DNA of 64,000 nucleotides from positions 62,001-126,000 of the forward strand of contig DASPNJ010000109.1 in the NCBI GenBank assembly GCA_035626595.1. The letters run 5' to 3'. Position numbers and translations under genes: made by a program. The DNA comes from JAQGMV01 sp035626595. GTDB lineage: Bacteria > Pseudomonadota > Gammaproteobacteria > Burkholderiales > SG8-41. The notes beneath the pieces are model-generated. The model saw nothing but the letters and a program-made list of their open reading frames with translations, had not been told where the DNA came from and made no database searches. Of the stretch, positions 1-8,222 are shown in pieces (position 1 is the stretch's first letter; each line of letters begins with the position of its first letter).

Positions 1-580
1 CGTTACTCGACATACCCGGCACCGCGTCCATGCCCGGCACGCCGGCCGCCGACCGATTCTGGCTCGGCGAGACGTTCATGCCCTGCGTGCTGCCGGTGTT
101 CTGGCTCGCGCTCGTCGACTGGTTCGTAGTCGCCTGCGAATCCATGAAGATGGCGTTATGGTTCCCGCGGAAGTTCGCGCTGGAGTCCACGCCTGTCGCC
201 GCGCTCGGGTTCACGTGTTGCTCGGGGTTGGTTTGCGAAGCCTGGCTGGCGCCCGTCGACTGGCGCGCCGTGCCGCTGCCGCTACCCGAAGTCGCGCCCT
301 GGCTCGGCGCTGCATTCAGGCCCTGCGTGCTGCCGGTGTTCTGCGAAGCCGAAGTCGACTGGTTCGTGGTCGCCTGCGAATCCATGAAGATCGCATTGTG
401 GTTCCCACGGAAGTTGGCGCTGGACTCCACGCCGGTCGCCGCACTCGGGTTCACCGATTGAAGCGGGTTGGTTTGCGACGCCTGGCTGGCGTCGGTGGAT
501 TGACGGCTGGTTTGAGCCACGGCCGCCGTGCTCAGCGCCGCGCACACCGCCGCAGCGATGATGGAAACTTTCCTGATCAT
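1..580 (-). CDS. Secreted N/Q/S/T-rich repeat protein, paralog A (3' end cut by window)
   Basis: The reading frame starts at ATG 580 and is still open at base 1, so the C-terminus is missing. The N-terminus (MIRKVSIIAAAVCAAL, then AVAQ) is a typical signal peptide, so export is inferred. The mature part has two repeat units of about 80 residues. Each carries ASQASQTNP, PSAATGV, then NFRGNHNAIF, then QATTNQSTSASQNT and TQG. The two copies are close to identical in DNA as well, which points to a recent tandem duplication. The visible end (AGVPGMDAVPGM) matches the tail of the paralog at 22189-23082. An in-frame ATG at 586 also exists, but GAGGAG is spaced better for 580. I do not recognise the family. 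The Asn/Gln-rich repeats are reminiscent of curlin-like or other surface repeat proteins, which is inference only. Confidence 0.8.
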   Translation of the reverse strand, partial: MIRKVSIIAAAVCAALSTAAVAQTSRQSTDASQASQTNPLQSVNPSAATGVESSANFRGNHNAIFMDSQATTNQSTSASQNTGSTQGLNAAPSQGATSGSGSGTARQSTGASQASQTNPEQHVNPSAATGVDSSANFRGNHNAIFMDSQATTNQSTSASQNTGSTQGMNVSPSQNRSAAGVPGMDAVPGMSSN

Positions 581-640
581 GTGCATCTCCTCTTTCAAAG
601 TGTTGCACCGGAGGAGGTGCAGGTTTTATGCCCGTAAAAT
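581..640 (-). promoter_or_regulatory. Structured 5' leader with anti-Shine-Dalgarno block (copy A)
   Basis: Read on the minus strand, the leader contains CTGCACCTCCTC (622 to 611), then GGTGCA (609 to 604), then GAGGAGATGCAC (592 to 581) just before ATG 580. The first block can form a 6-bp hairpin with GGTGCA, leaving the ribosome-binding site free. It can instead pair with the GAGGAGATGCA block (10 of 11 positions, one C-A mismatch), hiding that site. The same arrangement precedes the paralog at 22189. A CATAAA box just upstream could be a -10 element, which would start the transcript close to the first block. Function is inferred. Confidence 0.6.
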
Positions 641-706
641 CAAAGCGTTGCCGTATGGCGACAACGGAACTATGCCCGTTGCGGCCGCCCGGGGGGCGGC
701 GTCGGA

Positions 707-2761
707 CTAGCTACCGCGGATGCGCCTGGCGGCTTCGCGGAACAGCGCCGCGCCAGGCGGATCGAAGCGCATCGCGGTGAGGAAATCCTCGACGCCGTAT
801 CGCGGTAGCGACGCGCGGATGCGGTTCGAGTAAGCGCGCGCTTCTTCGAGGCGGCCGCCGAGCGCGAGGCTGTAAGCGGCGATCGCGGCGATATGCGCGT
901 GAGCGTTCGGTCGCGCCGCGGCCTTGACCGCCCACTCGGCGGCTTCATCGAACCGGCCGAGACGCACGAGCGCCATCGCGCGCGCGCCCAGCATGCCGAA
1001 CAGCAGCGGATCGAACGGGCTGAGATGCCGCGAGTGATCGGACGCCCTGATCGCGGCGCGCGCATCGCCGGCCTGCGACTGCACGAACGCGAGCGTGTAA
1101 TGACCGAGCGCGAAGTTCGGGCTGAGATCGATGGCGCTCTCGAGCTCGACGATGGCCTGCTCCTGGTGCCCGCGCAGCCACTGCGCGCGGCCCATTGCCC
1201 AGTGCGCGGCGGGATCGCGATCGTCGACCATCAGGCTCTGGGCGGCGGTTGCGTAGGCGCGATCGATTTCGGGTGCGCGCTCGGCCCAGCCCTGAAAGGC
1301 GTTCTGGAAATGCGTGAATGACAGGCCCGCGTGCGCGCGCGCGAACGTCGGATCGAGGCGCACCGCGGTGTCGAAGAAATGACGCGCGCGCTCGTTGTCG
1401 GGCCTGCTGAACCGGTACATATGCCAGAGGCCGCGGTGGTACGCCTCCCATGCGTCGAGGGAGCTCGGCGGGCGCAGCATCGCGCGATTGCGCTCGATGC
1501 TTTCGATCTCGTGCTCGATGGACGCGACGATGCGGTTGCCGATGTCGTCGAGGACGGCGAACGTGTCATCGACTTTCTGATTGAAGGTCTCGGCCCAGAC
1601 GATCCGGGCAGTGCGCGCTTCGGCGAGCTCGACCGATACCGTGAGGCGCTTGTCCTGTCGCCGCACCGATCCGCTCGCCACGTAATCGACGTTGAGCGTG
1701 CGGCCGGCCTCCTCCGGCGAGATGCGTCGCTCGCGCAACGCGAACACGCTGCCCTGCGCGATCACGAAGAGACTCCGCAGCTTCGCCAGCCGTGTGATGA
1801 TGTCGTGAACGAGACCGTCGGCGAGTCCACCGGGAACGCTTGCTCCGATGCTCTGGTCGACGAACGGCATCACCGCGATCGATGCACGGCGCGATGCGCT
1901 TGCAGCGCTCGCGGCGCCTGCGCGCTCGACAGCGGCCGCATCGCGCGTTTCGACGCGGATCTGCGCCGCGCCCTCCGCGCGCGCTCTGGCCGCGCGCCAG
2001 ATCTCGCGCAGCGGCGTGTGATCGAGACCTTCGGCCTCGAACAGCCGCGCGGTGGCCGCCAGATGCTCTTCACCTTCAGGCATGCGCGCGCGGCGGGCGA
2101 GCGCATCGAGCAGCGCCTCGTGCACCCTCATATCGAACGGCGCGAGCTCCAGCCACTCGTCGAGGTAAGCGAAGATCGCGTCGTCCTCGACGGTGTTCAC
2201 GAGCCGCTCCAGCAGCGCGGCGCGGTAGCCTCGAAAACGCCGGCGCTGCGCGACGAGCCAGTTGCCGAAGACGGCGTTGCCGTCGATCTCCAGCCCCTGC
2301 AGCAGATCGCCGCTATATAGCCCGTGCAGCGCGCGCAGGCGTTCCGGCCCGAGCGTCGCGACGCCCGCGCCGATCGCGCGCGCGATCTCGAGCGCGTCGA
2401 CCGAACAGTCGGCGAGATCGAACGCGATCGCGTCGTCGCGCGTTACGACCCTGCGCCGCGCGGGCTCATCGACGATGCCCCTGATCTTGCTCAGGCACCA
2501 GCGCAACTCGCCGCGCGGGTCACTCGGCCCATCCCAGAAGAGCTCGCAGAGCTGGGTTCGGGACACCGCGTGCGGCGCGAGCGCGAGATAGCCGAACAGC
2601 GCGCGCACCTTGCGCGACCCCGGCAGCGCGAGGGCGTCGCCATCGCGGCTGATCGTGAGGGGACCCAGGAGGCGGACCTCGAGCACGGAAGCGACCCCCG
2701 GCCGCTCCGGCGGCTGCGCATCCACGGATGTTTCCACGCCGGCACCCACGCTGGCCTCCAC
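707..2761 (-). CDS. SARP/BTAD-type transcriptional regulator with TolB-like and TPR domains
   Basis: This is a 684-residue protein. Residues about 27-115 (LEVRLLGPLTISRDG, then LFGYLAL) form a winged-helix DNA-binding domain of the OmpR/SARP type. Residues about 120-250 look like a bacterial transcriptional activator (BTAD) domain. Residues about 295-430 (IAVMPFVDQS, GLADGLVHDIITRLAKL, DYVASGSVR) match the TolB-like module found in adenylate-cyclase-associated and CadC-like regulators. Residues about 440-680 are tetratricopeptide repeats. No membrane segment or cyclase catalytic domain is visible, so it is probably a cytoplasmic regulator. The GTG start at 2761 is the longest choice and lacks a clear ribosome-binding site; an internal GTG about 24 codons later is possible. 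It is divergent from the methyltransferase at 2888, a plausible target. Confidence 0.75.
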   Translation of the reverse strand: MEASVGAGVETSVDAQPPERPGVASVLEVRLLGPLTISRDGDALALPGSRKVRALFGYLALAPHAVSRTQLCELFWDGPSDPRGELRWCLSKIRGIVDEPARRRVVTRDDAIAFDLADCSVDALEIARAIGAGVATLGPERLRALHGLYSGDLLQGLEIDGNAVFGNWLVAQRRRFRGYRAALLERLVNTVEDDAIFAYLDEWLELAPFDMRVHEALLDALARRARMPEGEEHLAATARLFEAEGLDHTPLREIWRAARARAEGAAQIRVETRDAAAVERAGAASAASASRRASIAVMPFVDQSIGASVPGGLADGLVHDIITRLAKLRSLFVIAQGSVFALRERRISPEEAGRTLNVDYVASGSVRRQDKRLTVSVELAEARTARIVWAETFNQKVDDTFAVLDDIGNRIVASIEHEIESIERNRAMLRPPSSLDAWEAYHRGLWHMYRFSRPDNERARHFFDTAVRLDPTFARAHAGLSFTHFQNAFQGWAERAPEIDRAYATAAQSLMVDDRDPAAHWAMGRAQWLRGHQEQAIVELESAIDLSPNFALGHYTLAFVQSQAGDARAAIRASDHSRHLSPFDPLLFGMLGARAMALVRLGRFDEAAEWAVKAAARPNAHAHIAAIAAYSLALGGRLEEARAYSNRIRASLPRYGVEDFLTAMRFDPPGAALFREAARRIRGS

Positions 2762-2887
2762 GCCTCGGTCTTACCGTTGAAACCGGTTCGGTGAGCGCTC
2801 TCGCGTACGGACCGGCACTCGCCCGCTGCATCCGGGCAGCGGCGCGACAGGATAGCAGCATTCAACTGACTGAATGGAGAAGCGAAT

Positions 2888-3739
2888 ATGGTGACATCGA
2901 CGCTCGCGGCACACGATGAGCAGCAGGTACGCCCCGCAAGCGATCTGGGGGCGGTGAAGGCGCGTCAGCAGGGGGCCTGGTCGTCCGGCGACTACGCGGT
3001 CGTCGGCACGACGCTTCAGATCGTCGGCGAGGATCTGTGCGAGGCGCTCGACCTACGGTCGGGACAGCGCGTCCTCGACGTCGCCGCCGGCAACGGCAAC
3101 GTCTCGCTGGCGGCCGCGCGGCGCTGGTGCGAGGTCATGGCGACGGACTACGTTCCGGCACTGCTGGAGCGTGCGCGCGAGCGCGCGCAGGCCGAACGGC
3201 TCGACCTCGAATTCCGCGAGGCCGACGCCGAAGCTCTGCCGTTCGCGGACGGCAGCTTCGACGTCGTCGTCTCGACGTTCGGCGTGATGTTCACGCCCGA
3301 CCAGGAGCGCGCCGCCGCGGAGCTCGTGCGCGTGTGCAGGCACGGCGGCAGGATCGGGCTCGCGAACTGGACGCCCGACGGTTTCATCGGGCAGCTTTTC
3401 AAGGCGATCGGCAAGCATGCCCCGCCGCCGGCAGGCGTGCGCTCGCCCGCGCTGTGGGGCACGCGCGCTCGCATCGCCGAGCTGTTCGATCCGCACGGTG
3501 TCTCGGTCAAGTCGGCGCAGCGTCACTTCGTTTTCCGCTATCGCTCGCCCGAGCACTGGCTCGATGTCTTCAAGCGCTATTACGGGCCGGTGCTGAAGAC
3601 CTTCGCGGCGCTGCCCGCGGAAGCGCAAGCGGCGCTAAAGCGCGATCTGCTGGCGCTCGTCGGGCAGTTCAATCGCTCGGGGGACGCTTCGATGGTCGTG
3701 CCGAGCGAGTACCTCGAGATCGTCATCACCCGGCACTGA
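2888..3739 (+). CDS. Class I SAM-dependent methyltransferase
   Basis: This 283-residue protein has a Rossmann-type methyltransferase core. VLDVAAGNGNVSLAAARR at about residues 59-76 is motif I (SAM binding). FREADAEALPFADGSFDVVVSTFG at about 101-124 covers the acidic and post-I motifs of the UbiE/Methyltransf_11 group; it is quoted here only by its start (FREADAEALPF) and end (DVVVSTFG). The methyl acceptor cannot be told from sequence. ATG 2888 follows a GGAGA ribosome-binding site. It is the first gene after the SARP-type regulator and is followed 41 bases later by an exported cupin, so the three may form one regulated unit. Confidence 0.8.
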   Translation: MVTSTLAAHDEQQVRPASDLGAVKARQQGAWSSGDYAVVGTTLQIVGEDLCEALDLRSGQRVLDVAAGNGNVSLAAARRWCEVMATDYVPALLERARERAQAERLDLEFREADAEALPFADGSFDVVVSTFGVMFTPDQERAAAELVRVCRHGGRIGLANWTPDGFIGQLFKAIGKHAPPPAGVRSPALWGTRARIAELFDPHGVSVKSAQRHFVFRYRSPEHWLDVFKRYYGPVLKTFAALPAEAQAALKRDLLALVGQFNRSGDASMVVPSEYLEIVITRH

Positions 3740-3780
3740 TACACGGCAGACCCCTCTCAACAAAAGCCAAGGAGCAGCTC

Positions 3781-4272
3781 ATGGAAAGCGCTACGCACTC
3801 GATCGTCGCCGTTCTCGTCGGCGCACTCGCCACTTTTGCCTTCACCATGCCAGCCTCGGCGGCCGGAACGCACCACACCGTGGTCGCGGCCGATGCAGTG
3901 AAGTGGGGCCCGGCGCCCCCGTCACTGCCACCCGGAGCACAGGCCGCGGTCCTGCTCGGCAGTCCGGCAAAGGAGGGCCCGTTCGTGCTGCGGCTGAAGT
4001 TTCCGGCGGGCTTCACGATTCCGCCGCATCGTCACTCGAAGGACGAATTCGTCACGGTGATCGGCGGAAGCTTCGCGGTCGCGCACGGCGAGAAGCTGGA
4101 TGGCGCATCGTTGAAAGGCCTCCCGGCGGGGAGCTTCGTGCATCTCCCGGCCGGCATGCCGCACTACGCGCGCGCCGAGATGGAAACGATCGTGCAGATC
4201 AACGGCGTCGGACCGTTCGACGTGACGTACATCAATCCGGCGGACGATCCGCGCAAGAAAGTAGCACACTAG
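3781..4272 (+). CDS. Exported single-domain cupin protein
   Basis: This is a 163-residue protein. ATG 3781 follows AAGGAG. The first 28 or so residues form a signal peptide (VAVLVGALATFAFTM, then ASAAG), so it should act in the periplasm. The rest is one cupin barrel: FTIPPHRHSKDEFVTVIGG supplies the G-x5-H-x-H-x3,4-E metal-binding motif, and PAGMPHYARA supplies the second-motif histidine. The bound metal and substrate are unknown. Similar small exported cupins occur widely in Burkholderiales. It lies between the methyltransferase and the cysteine-synthase-like gene, both in the same direction. Confidence 0.78.
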   Translation: MESATHSIVAVLVGALATFAFTMPASAAGTHHTVVAADAVKWGPAPPSLPPGAQAAVLLGSPAKEGPFVLRLKFPAGFTIPPHRHSKDEFVTVIGGSFAVAHGEKLDGASLKGLPAGSFVHLPAGMPHYARAEMETIVQINGVGPFDVTYINPADDPRKKVAH

Positions 4273-4299
4273 AGCTCACGCAAAAAACCGGAGGCCCGG

Positions 4300-5340
4300 A
4301 TGGCCCGCTTCGAAAACATTCTCGGCACGATCGGCAACACACCCGTCGTCAGAATCAACAGGCTTGCGCCTCCGGGCATCAATCTGTACGCGAAGATCGA
4401 GGCGTTCAACCCGCTCGGGTCGGTCAAGGACCGGCTCGCGCTGGGCGTGATCGAAGCAGCCGAGCGCTCCGGAGCGCTCAAGCCGGGGCAGACCGTCATC
4501 GAAGCGACAAGCGGAAACACCGGCATCGGCCTGGCGATGGTCTGCGCCGCCAAGGGCTATCCGCTCGTCGTCACGATGGCGGAGCAGTTCAGCGTCGAGC
4601 GCCGGAAGCTCATGCGCTTTCTCGGCGCACGGGTGGTGCTCACGCCCGCGGCGGGTCGCGCGGTCGGGATGGTGAACAAGGCGATAGAGCTCGCAGCCGC
4701 CCACGGCTGGTTCCTCACGCGGCAATTCGAGAACGAAGCCAACGCCGACATCCATTCCCGCACCACCGCGCGCGAGATCATCGGGGATTTCGGCGGTGAG
4801 CGGCTCGACTACTGGGTCACCGGATACGGCACCGGCGGCACGTTGAAAGGGATCGCACGTGTGCTCGCGAAGGAGATGCCGCACACCAAGATTGTCGTGT
4901 GCGAGCCCGAAGACGCGCCGCTGCTCGCGAGCGCAATCGAGCAGAAGCGCAACGACGACGGCTCGCCTGCCGCTCCCCATCCCGCGTTCAAGCCGCATCC
5001 GATGCAGGGCTGGACGCCGGATTTCGTGCCGAAGCTGACCGCGGATGCGATGGCCACGGGCGCGATCCATCGCATCATCGCGGTACCCGGCGCAGAGGCG
5101 CTGCACTACAGCGGCGAGCTCGCGCGCAAGGAAGGCATTTTCGTCGGCATCACGGCGGGTGCCACCTTCGCGGGCGCTTTGCGCGTGTGCGCCGAGGCGC
5201 AGAAGAACGCGAATGTTCTGTGCATGCTGCCGGACACGGGTGAGCGCTACCTCAGCACGCCGCTGTTCGCCGACGTCCCGGCGGAGATGACCGCAGAAGA
5301 GCTGGAGATCTCGCGCTCGACGCCGAGCGCGCAGCTCTGA
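4300..5340 (+). CDS. cysK: Cysteine synthase family PLP enzyme
   Basis: This 346-residue protein belongs to the fold-type II PLP enzymes of the O-acetylserine sulfhydrylase/cystathionine beta-synthase family. The Schiff-base lysine is K43 in NPLGSVKDR. The substrate loop TSGNTG is at 70-75, and the phosphate-binding loop GYGTGGT is near residue 173. In this family O-acetylserine plus sulfide (or another nucleophile) gives cysteine and acetate. It is slightly longer than a typical CysK, with a C-terminal tail that could make it a CysM-like or specialised paralog. It starts 27 bases after the cupin gene and is probably co-transcribed with it. The gene symbol marks the family rather than proven specificity. 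Confidence 0.85.
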   Translation: MARFENILGTIGNTPVVRINRLAPPGINLYAKIEAFNPLGSVKDRLALGVIEAAERSGALKPGQTVIEATSGNTGIGLAMVCAAKGYPLVVTMAEQFSVERRKLMRFLGARVVLTPAAGRAVGMVNKAIELAAAHGWFLTRQFENEANADIHSRTTAREIIGDFGGERLDYWVTGYGTGGTLKGIARVLAKEMPHTKIVVCEPEDAPLLASAIEQKRNDDGSPAAPHPAFKPHPMQGWTPDFVPKLTADAMATGAIHRIIAVPGAEALHYSGELARKEGIFVGITAGATFAGALRVCAEAQKNANVLCMLPDTGERYLSTPLFADVPAEMTAEELEISRSTPSAQL

Positions 5341-5346
5341 CGCGCT

Positions 5347-5365
5347 GCAGGTCGTTCAGACCTGC
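5347..5365. terminator. Hairpin between convergent gene ends
   Basis: GCAGGTC, a 5-base loop and GACCTGC form a perfect 7-bp stem. It lies between the stop of the cysteine synthase gene (5340) and the end of the convergent MFS gene, whose last codons it overlaps. There is no T-run on either strand, so it is a weak terminator candidate. Confidence 0.3.
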
Positions 5366-6582
5366 TGCGGCGTCTCGCGCTCGTCCGGCAACAGCAACAC
5401 GATCGCGGCTTTGAGCGCCGCGATGCCGGCCATGATCCAGAGCGCGTTCGCGAAGCCGATTTCCTTCACGAGCGGCCCCAGCAGCCACACCGCGAGCGAG
5501 CTGATGCCGAAGGCGACGGTGAGCCGCATGCCGGCCACGCGCGAGCGCAGGCGGTCATCGACGTAGCGCACGATCATCGCGTCGGTGAACGGAATCGAGC
5601 CGAACACCAGAATCATGACCAGCAGCAGCGCGCCGAAGAGCCACCACGATTCGGTATGCGCCGCGAGGATGAGCGGCGGGATCTGTGCGACCGACATCCA
5701 GAGCTGAAGCGGTTTGAACGGCATGCGGTCGATCAGGTGACCGACGAGGATCTGCGTGAACGACGCCACGGTGTAGATGAGCGCGAGCAGCGCGCCGATC
5801 ACCGCGGGATCTTCGAGCACGCCGCGGAAGCGCTCGAACATGAGCTGCGAGTTGCCGTTGGTGGTGAAGTTGAAGAGCAGGCTGCTGGTGACGGCCGCGG
5901 CCGTCATCACCGTGAATGTCTGCACCATCATCGCCGGCGAGAGCGCGACCTTCGCCTTGCCGCCCTTGCGCTTCGATGGCGCTTCGGTCTCCTTCGGGCA
6001 GGTGAGCGCGAACACGATGCCGCAGACGATCGCGAGCGCGCCCGGGACCGCGAACGCCGCGCGCCAGCCCAGCCATTTCACGAGGAAGCCGGTGACGAGC
6101 GCGGCGAACGCGATGCCGAGATTGCCCCACAGGCCGTTGACGCCGATCACGACGCCCGGGTTCTTCACGTTCTGGACGAGCATCGGGATGCCTACCGGAT
6201 GGTAGATCGACGCGAACGCTCCCATGAGCGTGAGCGCGGCCGCGAGCTGCCAGGCGTTCTGCGTCAGCGCGGTGAGCATCGCTGCGGCGCCGATGCCCAC
6301 GAAAAAGATGATCATCATCACGCGGCGGCCCCAGACGTCGCCGAGGCGCCCCGCCGGCAGCGAACCGAGCCCGAACAGCGCGAAGGCGCCGACCGCGTAC
6401 GGCATCAGGTCCTGCCAGGTCGAATAGCCGAAATCGACCGCGATCGCCCCCACCGCGGTGGCGAAGATCAGCAGGAACATGTGGTCGATGCCGTGCGCGA
6501 AATTCAGCAGAAGACTGACGGTGCGCGGATGCTCGCGCGCCTCCGCCGGCACGTTCTCGGGTGCTGTAGTGGCTTGGCTCAT
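5356..6582 (-). CDS. Major facilitator superfamily transporter
   Basis: This 408-residue membrane protein has about 12 hydrophobic segments. The loop between segments 2 and 3 carries the MFS signature PAGRLGDVWGRRVMM. ATG 6582 starts MSQATTAPEN, a short polar leader before the first membrane segment. An upstream GTG at 6633 would add 17 residues but would run almost into the divergent AraC gene. The substrate is unknown. A charged loop in the middle (ETEAPSKRKGGKAK) separates the two six-helix halves, as usual. It is transcribed away from the AraC-type regulator at 6648 and may be controlled by it. Confidence 0.85.
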   Translation of the reverse strand: MSQATTAPENVPAEAREHPRTVSLLLNFAHGIDHMFLLIFATAVGAIAVDFGYSTWQDLMPYAVGAFALFGLGSLPAGRLGDVWGRRVMMIIFFVGIGAAAMLTALTQNAWQLAAALTLMGAFASIYHPVGIPMLVQNVKNPGVVIGVNGLWGNLGIAFAALVTGFLVKWLGWRAAFAVPGALAIVCGIVFALTCPKETEAPSKRKGGKAKVALSPAMMVQTFTVMTAAAVTSSLLFNFTTNGNSQLMFERFRGVLEDPAVIGALLALIYTVASFTQILVGHLIDRMPFKPLQLWMSVAQIPPLILAAHTESWWLFGALLLVMILVFGSIPFTDAMIVRYVDDRLRSRVAGMRLTVAFGISSLAVWLLGPLVKEIGFANALWIMAGIAALKAAIVLLLPDERETPQQV

Positions 6583-6647
6583 GGAAGGCGAGTCTGCCTC
6601 AGCTAAAATCGTCCGGCTTTCGAGCTTCTTCACGGAACCTTCGAGAA

Positions 6648-7466
6648 ATGGACATCACGGCGAACGAATCGACCACCGCGTTTCCGGAAAGCCCGGTGGA
6701 GGGCGAGAACCCGCGCGCGATCGTGCCGCGGAGCACGGTCTATCCGCGGGGTCACCGCATCACGCCGCACTGGCACACGCGCGCGCAGTTTGTGTTCGCG
6801 ACCCGCGGCACGATCACGGTGCGCACGCAGCGGCGCGCGTGGATCGTGCCCCCGAGCCGCGCGCTGTGGCTGCCCGCGCACACCGTGCACGAGGTGCAGA
6901 CTTACGGCGAGGTCGAGATGCGCAGTCTCTATGTGAAGACCGCCGACGCCGAAGGCATGCCCGAGACGTGCGTCGTTCTGGAAGTGACGCCGCTCTTACG
7001 CGAGCTGGTGGTGCGCGCCGCGGCGCTGCCGGTGGAATACGACGAAGCCGGCGACGACGGGCTCCTCATGCAACTGCTGATGGCGGAGATGCGCCGCGTG
7101 CCGCGCTGCGCGCTCGATCTGCCGCTCGCCGAAAGCATCGATCTGCGCGGCTTGTGCGAACAGATACTCGACGAGCTCGCCGCGGGCCGTCCGCGCGCCG
7201 GGTCGGCCACCGCGGTCGCGGCCGGGGGCGTTCTCAATGTAAGCTCGAAGACGCTCTACCGCCGGTTTCTGCGCGAGACCGGCATCAGCTTCGCGCGCTG
7301 GAAACAGCAGGCGCGGCTGCTCGAGGCGATCCGCAAGCTCGCCGACGGCGTGTCCGTGACGACGGTCGCGATGGACCTGGGGTACGACAGCGCGAGCGCG
7401 TTCTCGACGATGTTCAGGCGCTCGCTCGGCGTTTCGCCGCGGGTGTTCTTGTCAGAAAGGAAATGA
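6648..7466 (+). CDS. AraC family transcriptional regulator with cupin sensor domain
   Basis: This is a 272-residue protein. Residues about 30-110 form a cupin-type sensor (HRITPHWHTRAQFVFATRG, then PPSRALWLPAHTVHEV). The C-terminal 90 residues form the two-helix-turn-helix AraC DNA-binding domain (VSSKTLYRRFLRETGISF, then VAMDLGYDSASAFSTMFRR). The AYQF-like cupin plus AraC architecture is common for regulators of adjacent efflux or catabolic genes. Here the divergent MFS gene and the following co-directional genes are candidate targets. Its stop overlaps the next gene's start (ATGA at 7463), so it is the first gene of the run that follows. Confidence 0.88.
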   Translation: MDITANESTTAFPESPVEGENPRAIVPRSTVYPRGHRITPHWHTRAQFVFATRGTITVRTQRRAWIVPPSRALWLPAHTVHEVQTYGEVEMRSLYVKTADAEGMPETCVVLEVTPLLRELVVRAAALPVEYDEAGDDGLLMQLLMAEMRRVPRCALDLPLAESIDLRGLCEQILDELAAGRPRAGSATAVAAGGVLNVSSKTLYRRFLRETGISFARWKQQARLLEAIRKLADGVSVTTVAMDLGYDSASAFSTMFRRSLGVSPRVFLSERK

Positions 7467-8071
7467 TGGAAGCCGTTGATGCAAGCCATGCGGCGTCGCT
7501 GCCGCCTGCGGCACCGCGCACGCACGCGCACACACGCAGCATCGAATATCGAGGCTATCGGCGCGACGATGGACTCTGGGACATCGAAGCGGAGTTGACC
7601 GATACCAAGACGTACGCGCACAAGACGCCCGATCGCGGCATGCTGCCGGCGGGCGAGCCGGTTCACGGCATGGCGATCCGGCTGACGGTGGACGATTCCC
7701 TGACGATCACCGACGTCGCCGTCGGCATGCCGGCGACCCCGTTTCCCGAATGCCAGGGTGCGAAGCCGCCGATGCAGCGCCTCATCGGCTGCACGATGAC
7801 GGGCGGGTGGCGCAAATCGGTACAGCAAGCGCTCGGCGGCATCCAGGGCTGCGCCCACCTGCGCGAGCTGCTGTTCAACATGGCGACGGTCGCCTATCAG
7901 ACGATTCCGCATTACCGCAATCATCTGCGGCGTCTCGCCGGCGAGCCGGAGCCGGTGCTGAAGAAGCCGCCGCCGCACATGGGTCAGTGCCTGGCCTGGG
8001 ATTTCAACGGTCCGGTCGTCCAACGCATCCGGCCGGAGTTCGCGGGCTGGAAAGCGCCGGAGTCGCGTTGA
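7463..8071 (+). CDS. DUF2889 family protein
   Basis: This 202-residue protein starts with two consecutive ATG codons at 7463 and 7466, overlapping the stop of the AraC gene, with GAAAGGA upstream. It has no signal peptide or membrane segment. The pattern RSIEYRGYRRDDGLWDIEAEL, followed by a conserved Cys/Gly region (RLIGCTMTGGWRK, IQGCAHLRELL), matches my recollection of the DUF2889 family, whose function is not established. The overlap with the regulator suggests translational coupling. Family assignment is from memory of the pattern only. Confidence 0.65.
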   Translation: MMEAVDASHAASLPPAAPRTHAHTRSIEYRGYRRDDGLWDIEAELTDTKTYAHKTPDRGMLPAGEPVHGMAIRLTVDDSLTITDVAVGMPATPFPECQGAKPPMQRLIGCTMTGGWRKSVQQALGGIQGCAHLRELLFNMATVAYQTIPHYRNHLRRLAGEPEPVLKKPPPHMGQCLAWDFNGPVVQRIRPEFAGWKAPESR

Positions 8072-8081
8072 CCGAGCTGTC

Positions 8082-8184
8082 ATCGCGAGGCGCGCATCGC
8101 GCGCCGTGGCGATCCCGGAACGTCCGTGATCGTGCGCCACGAGATGGCTTCGTCGGCCCCTACCGCCTCCTCGCAATGACGAGT
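8082..8184. repeat. Dispersed palindromic repeat, family B
   Basis: An imperfect inverted repeat runs from GTCATCGCGAGG to CCTCGCAATGAC. It has internal words GCCGTGGCGATC and CGCCACGAGATGG. Similar copies lie at 34879-34988, 49485-49590, 53461-53507 and 58838-58900. All are intergenic. It fills the gap between the DUF2889 gene and the MFS gene. Confidence 0.65.
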
Positions 8185-8222
8185 AGCGGCCGCTGAAAAC
8201 GCTCCTCGTCGCGCTCGGCGCG

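Noticed and set aside
30..461. Plus-strand open frame of about 143 codons at the left edge
   Set aside because: It is the complement of the repeat-protein gene; the minus-strand frame has a signal peptide and matches its paralog, the plus-strand frame has neither.
1331..2320. Long plus-strand frame opposite the SARP regulator
   Set aside because: High GC content keeps antisense frames open. The text is Arg/His/Glu-rich with no domain, and the minus-strand frame has clear domains.
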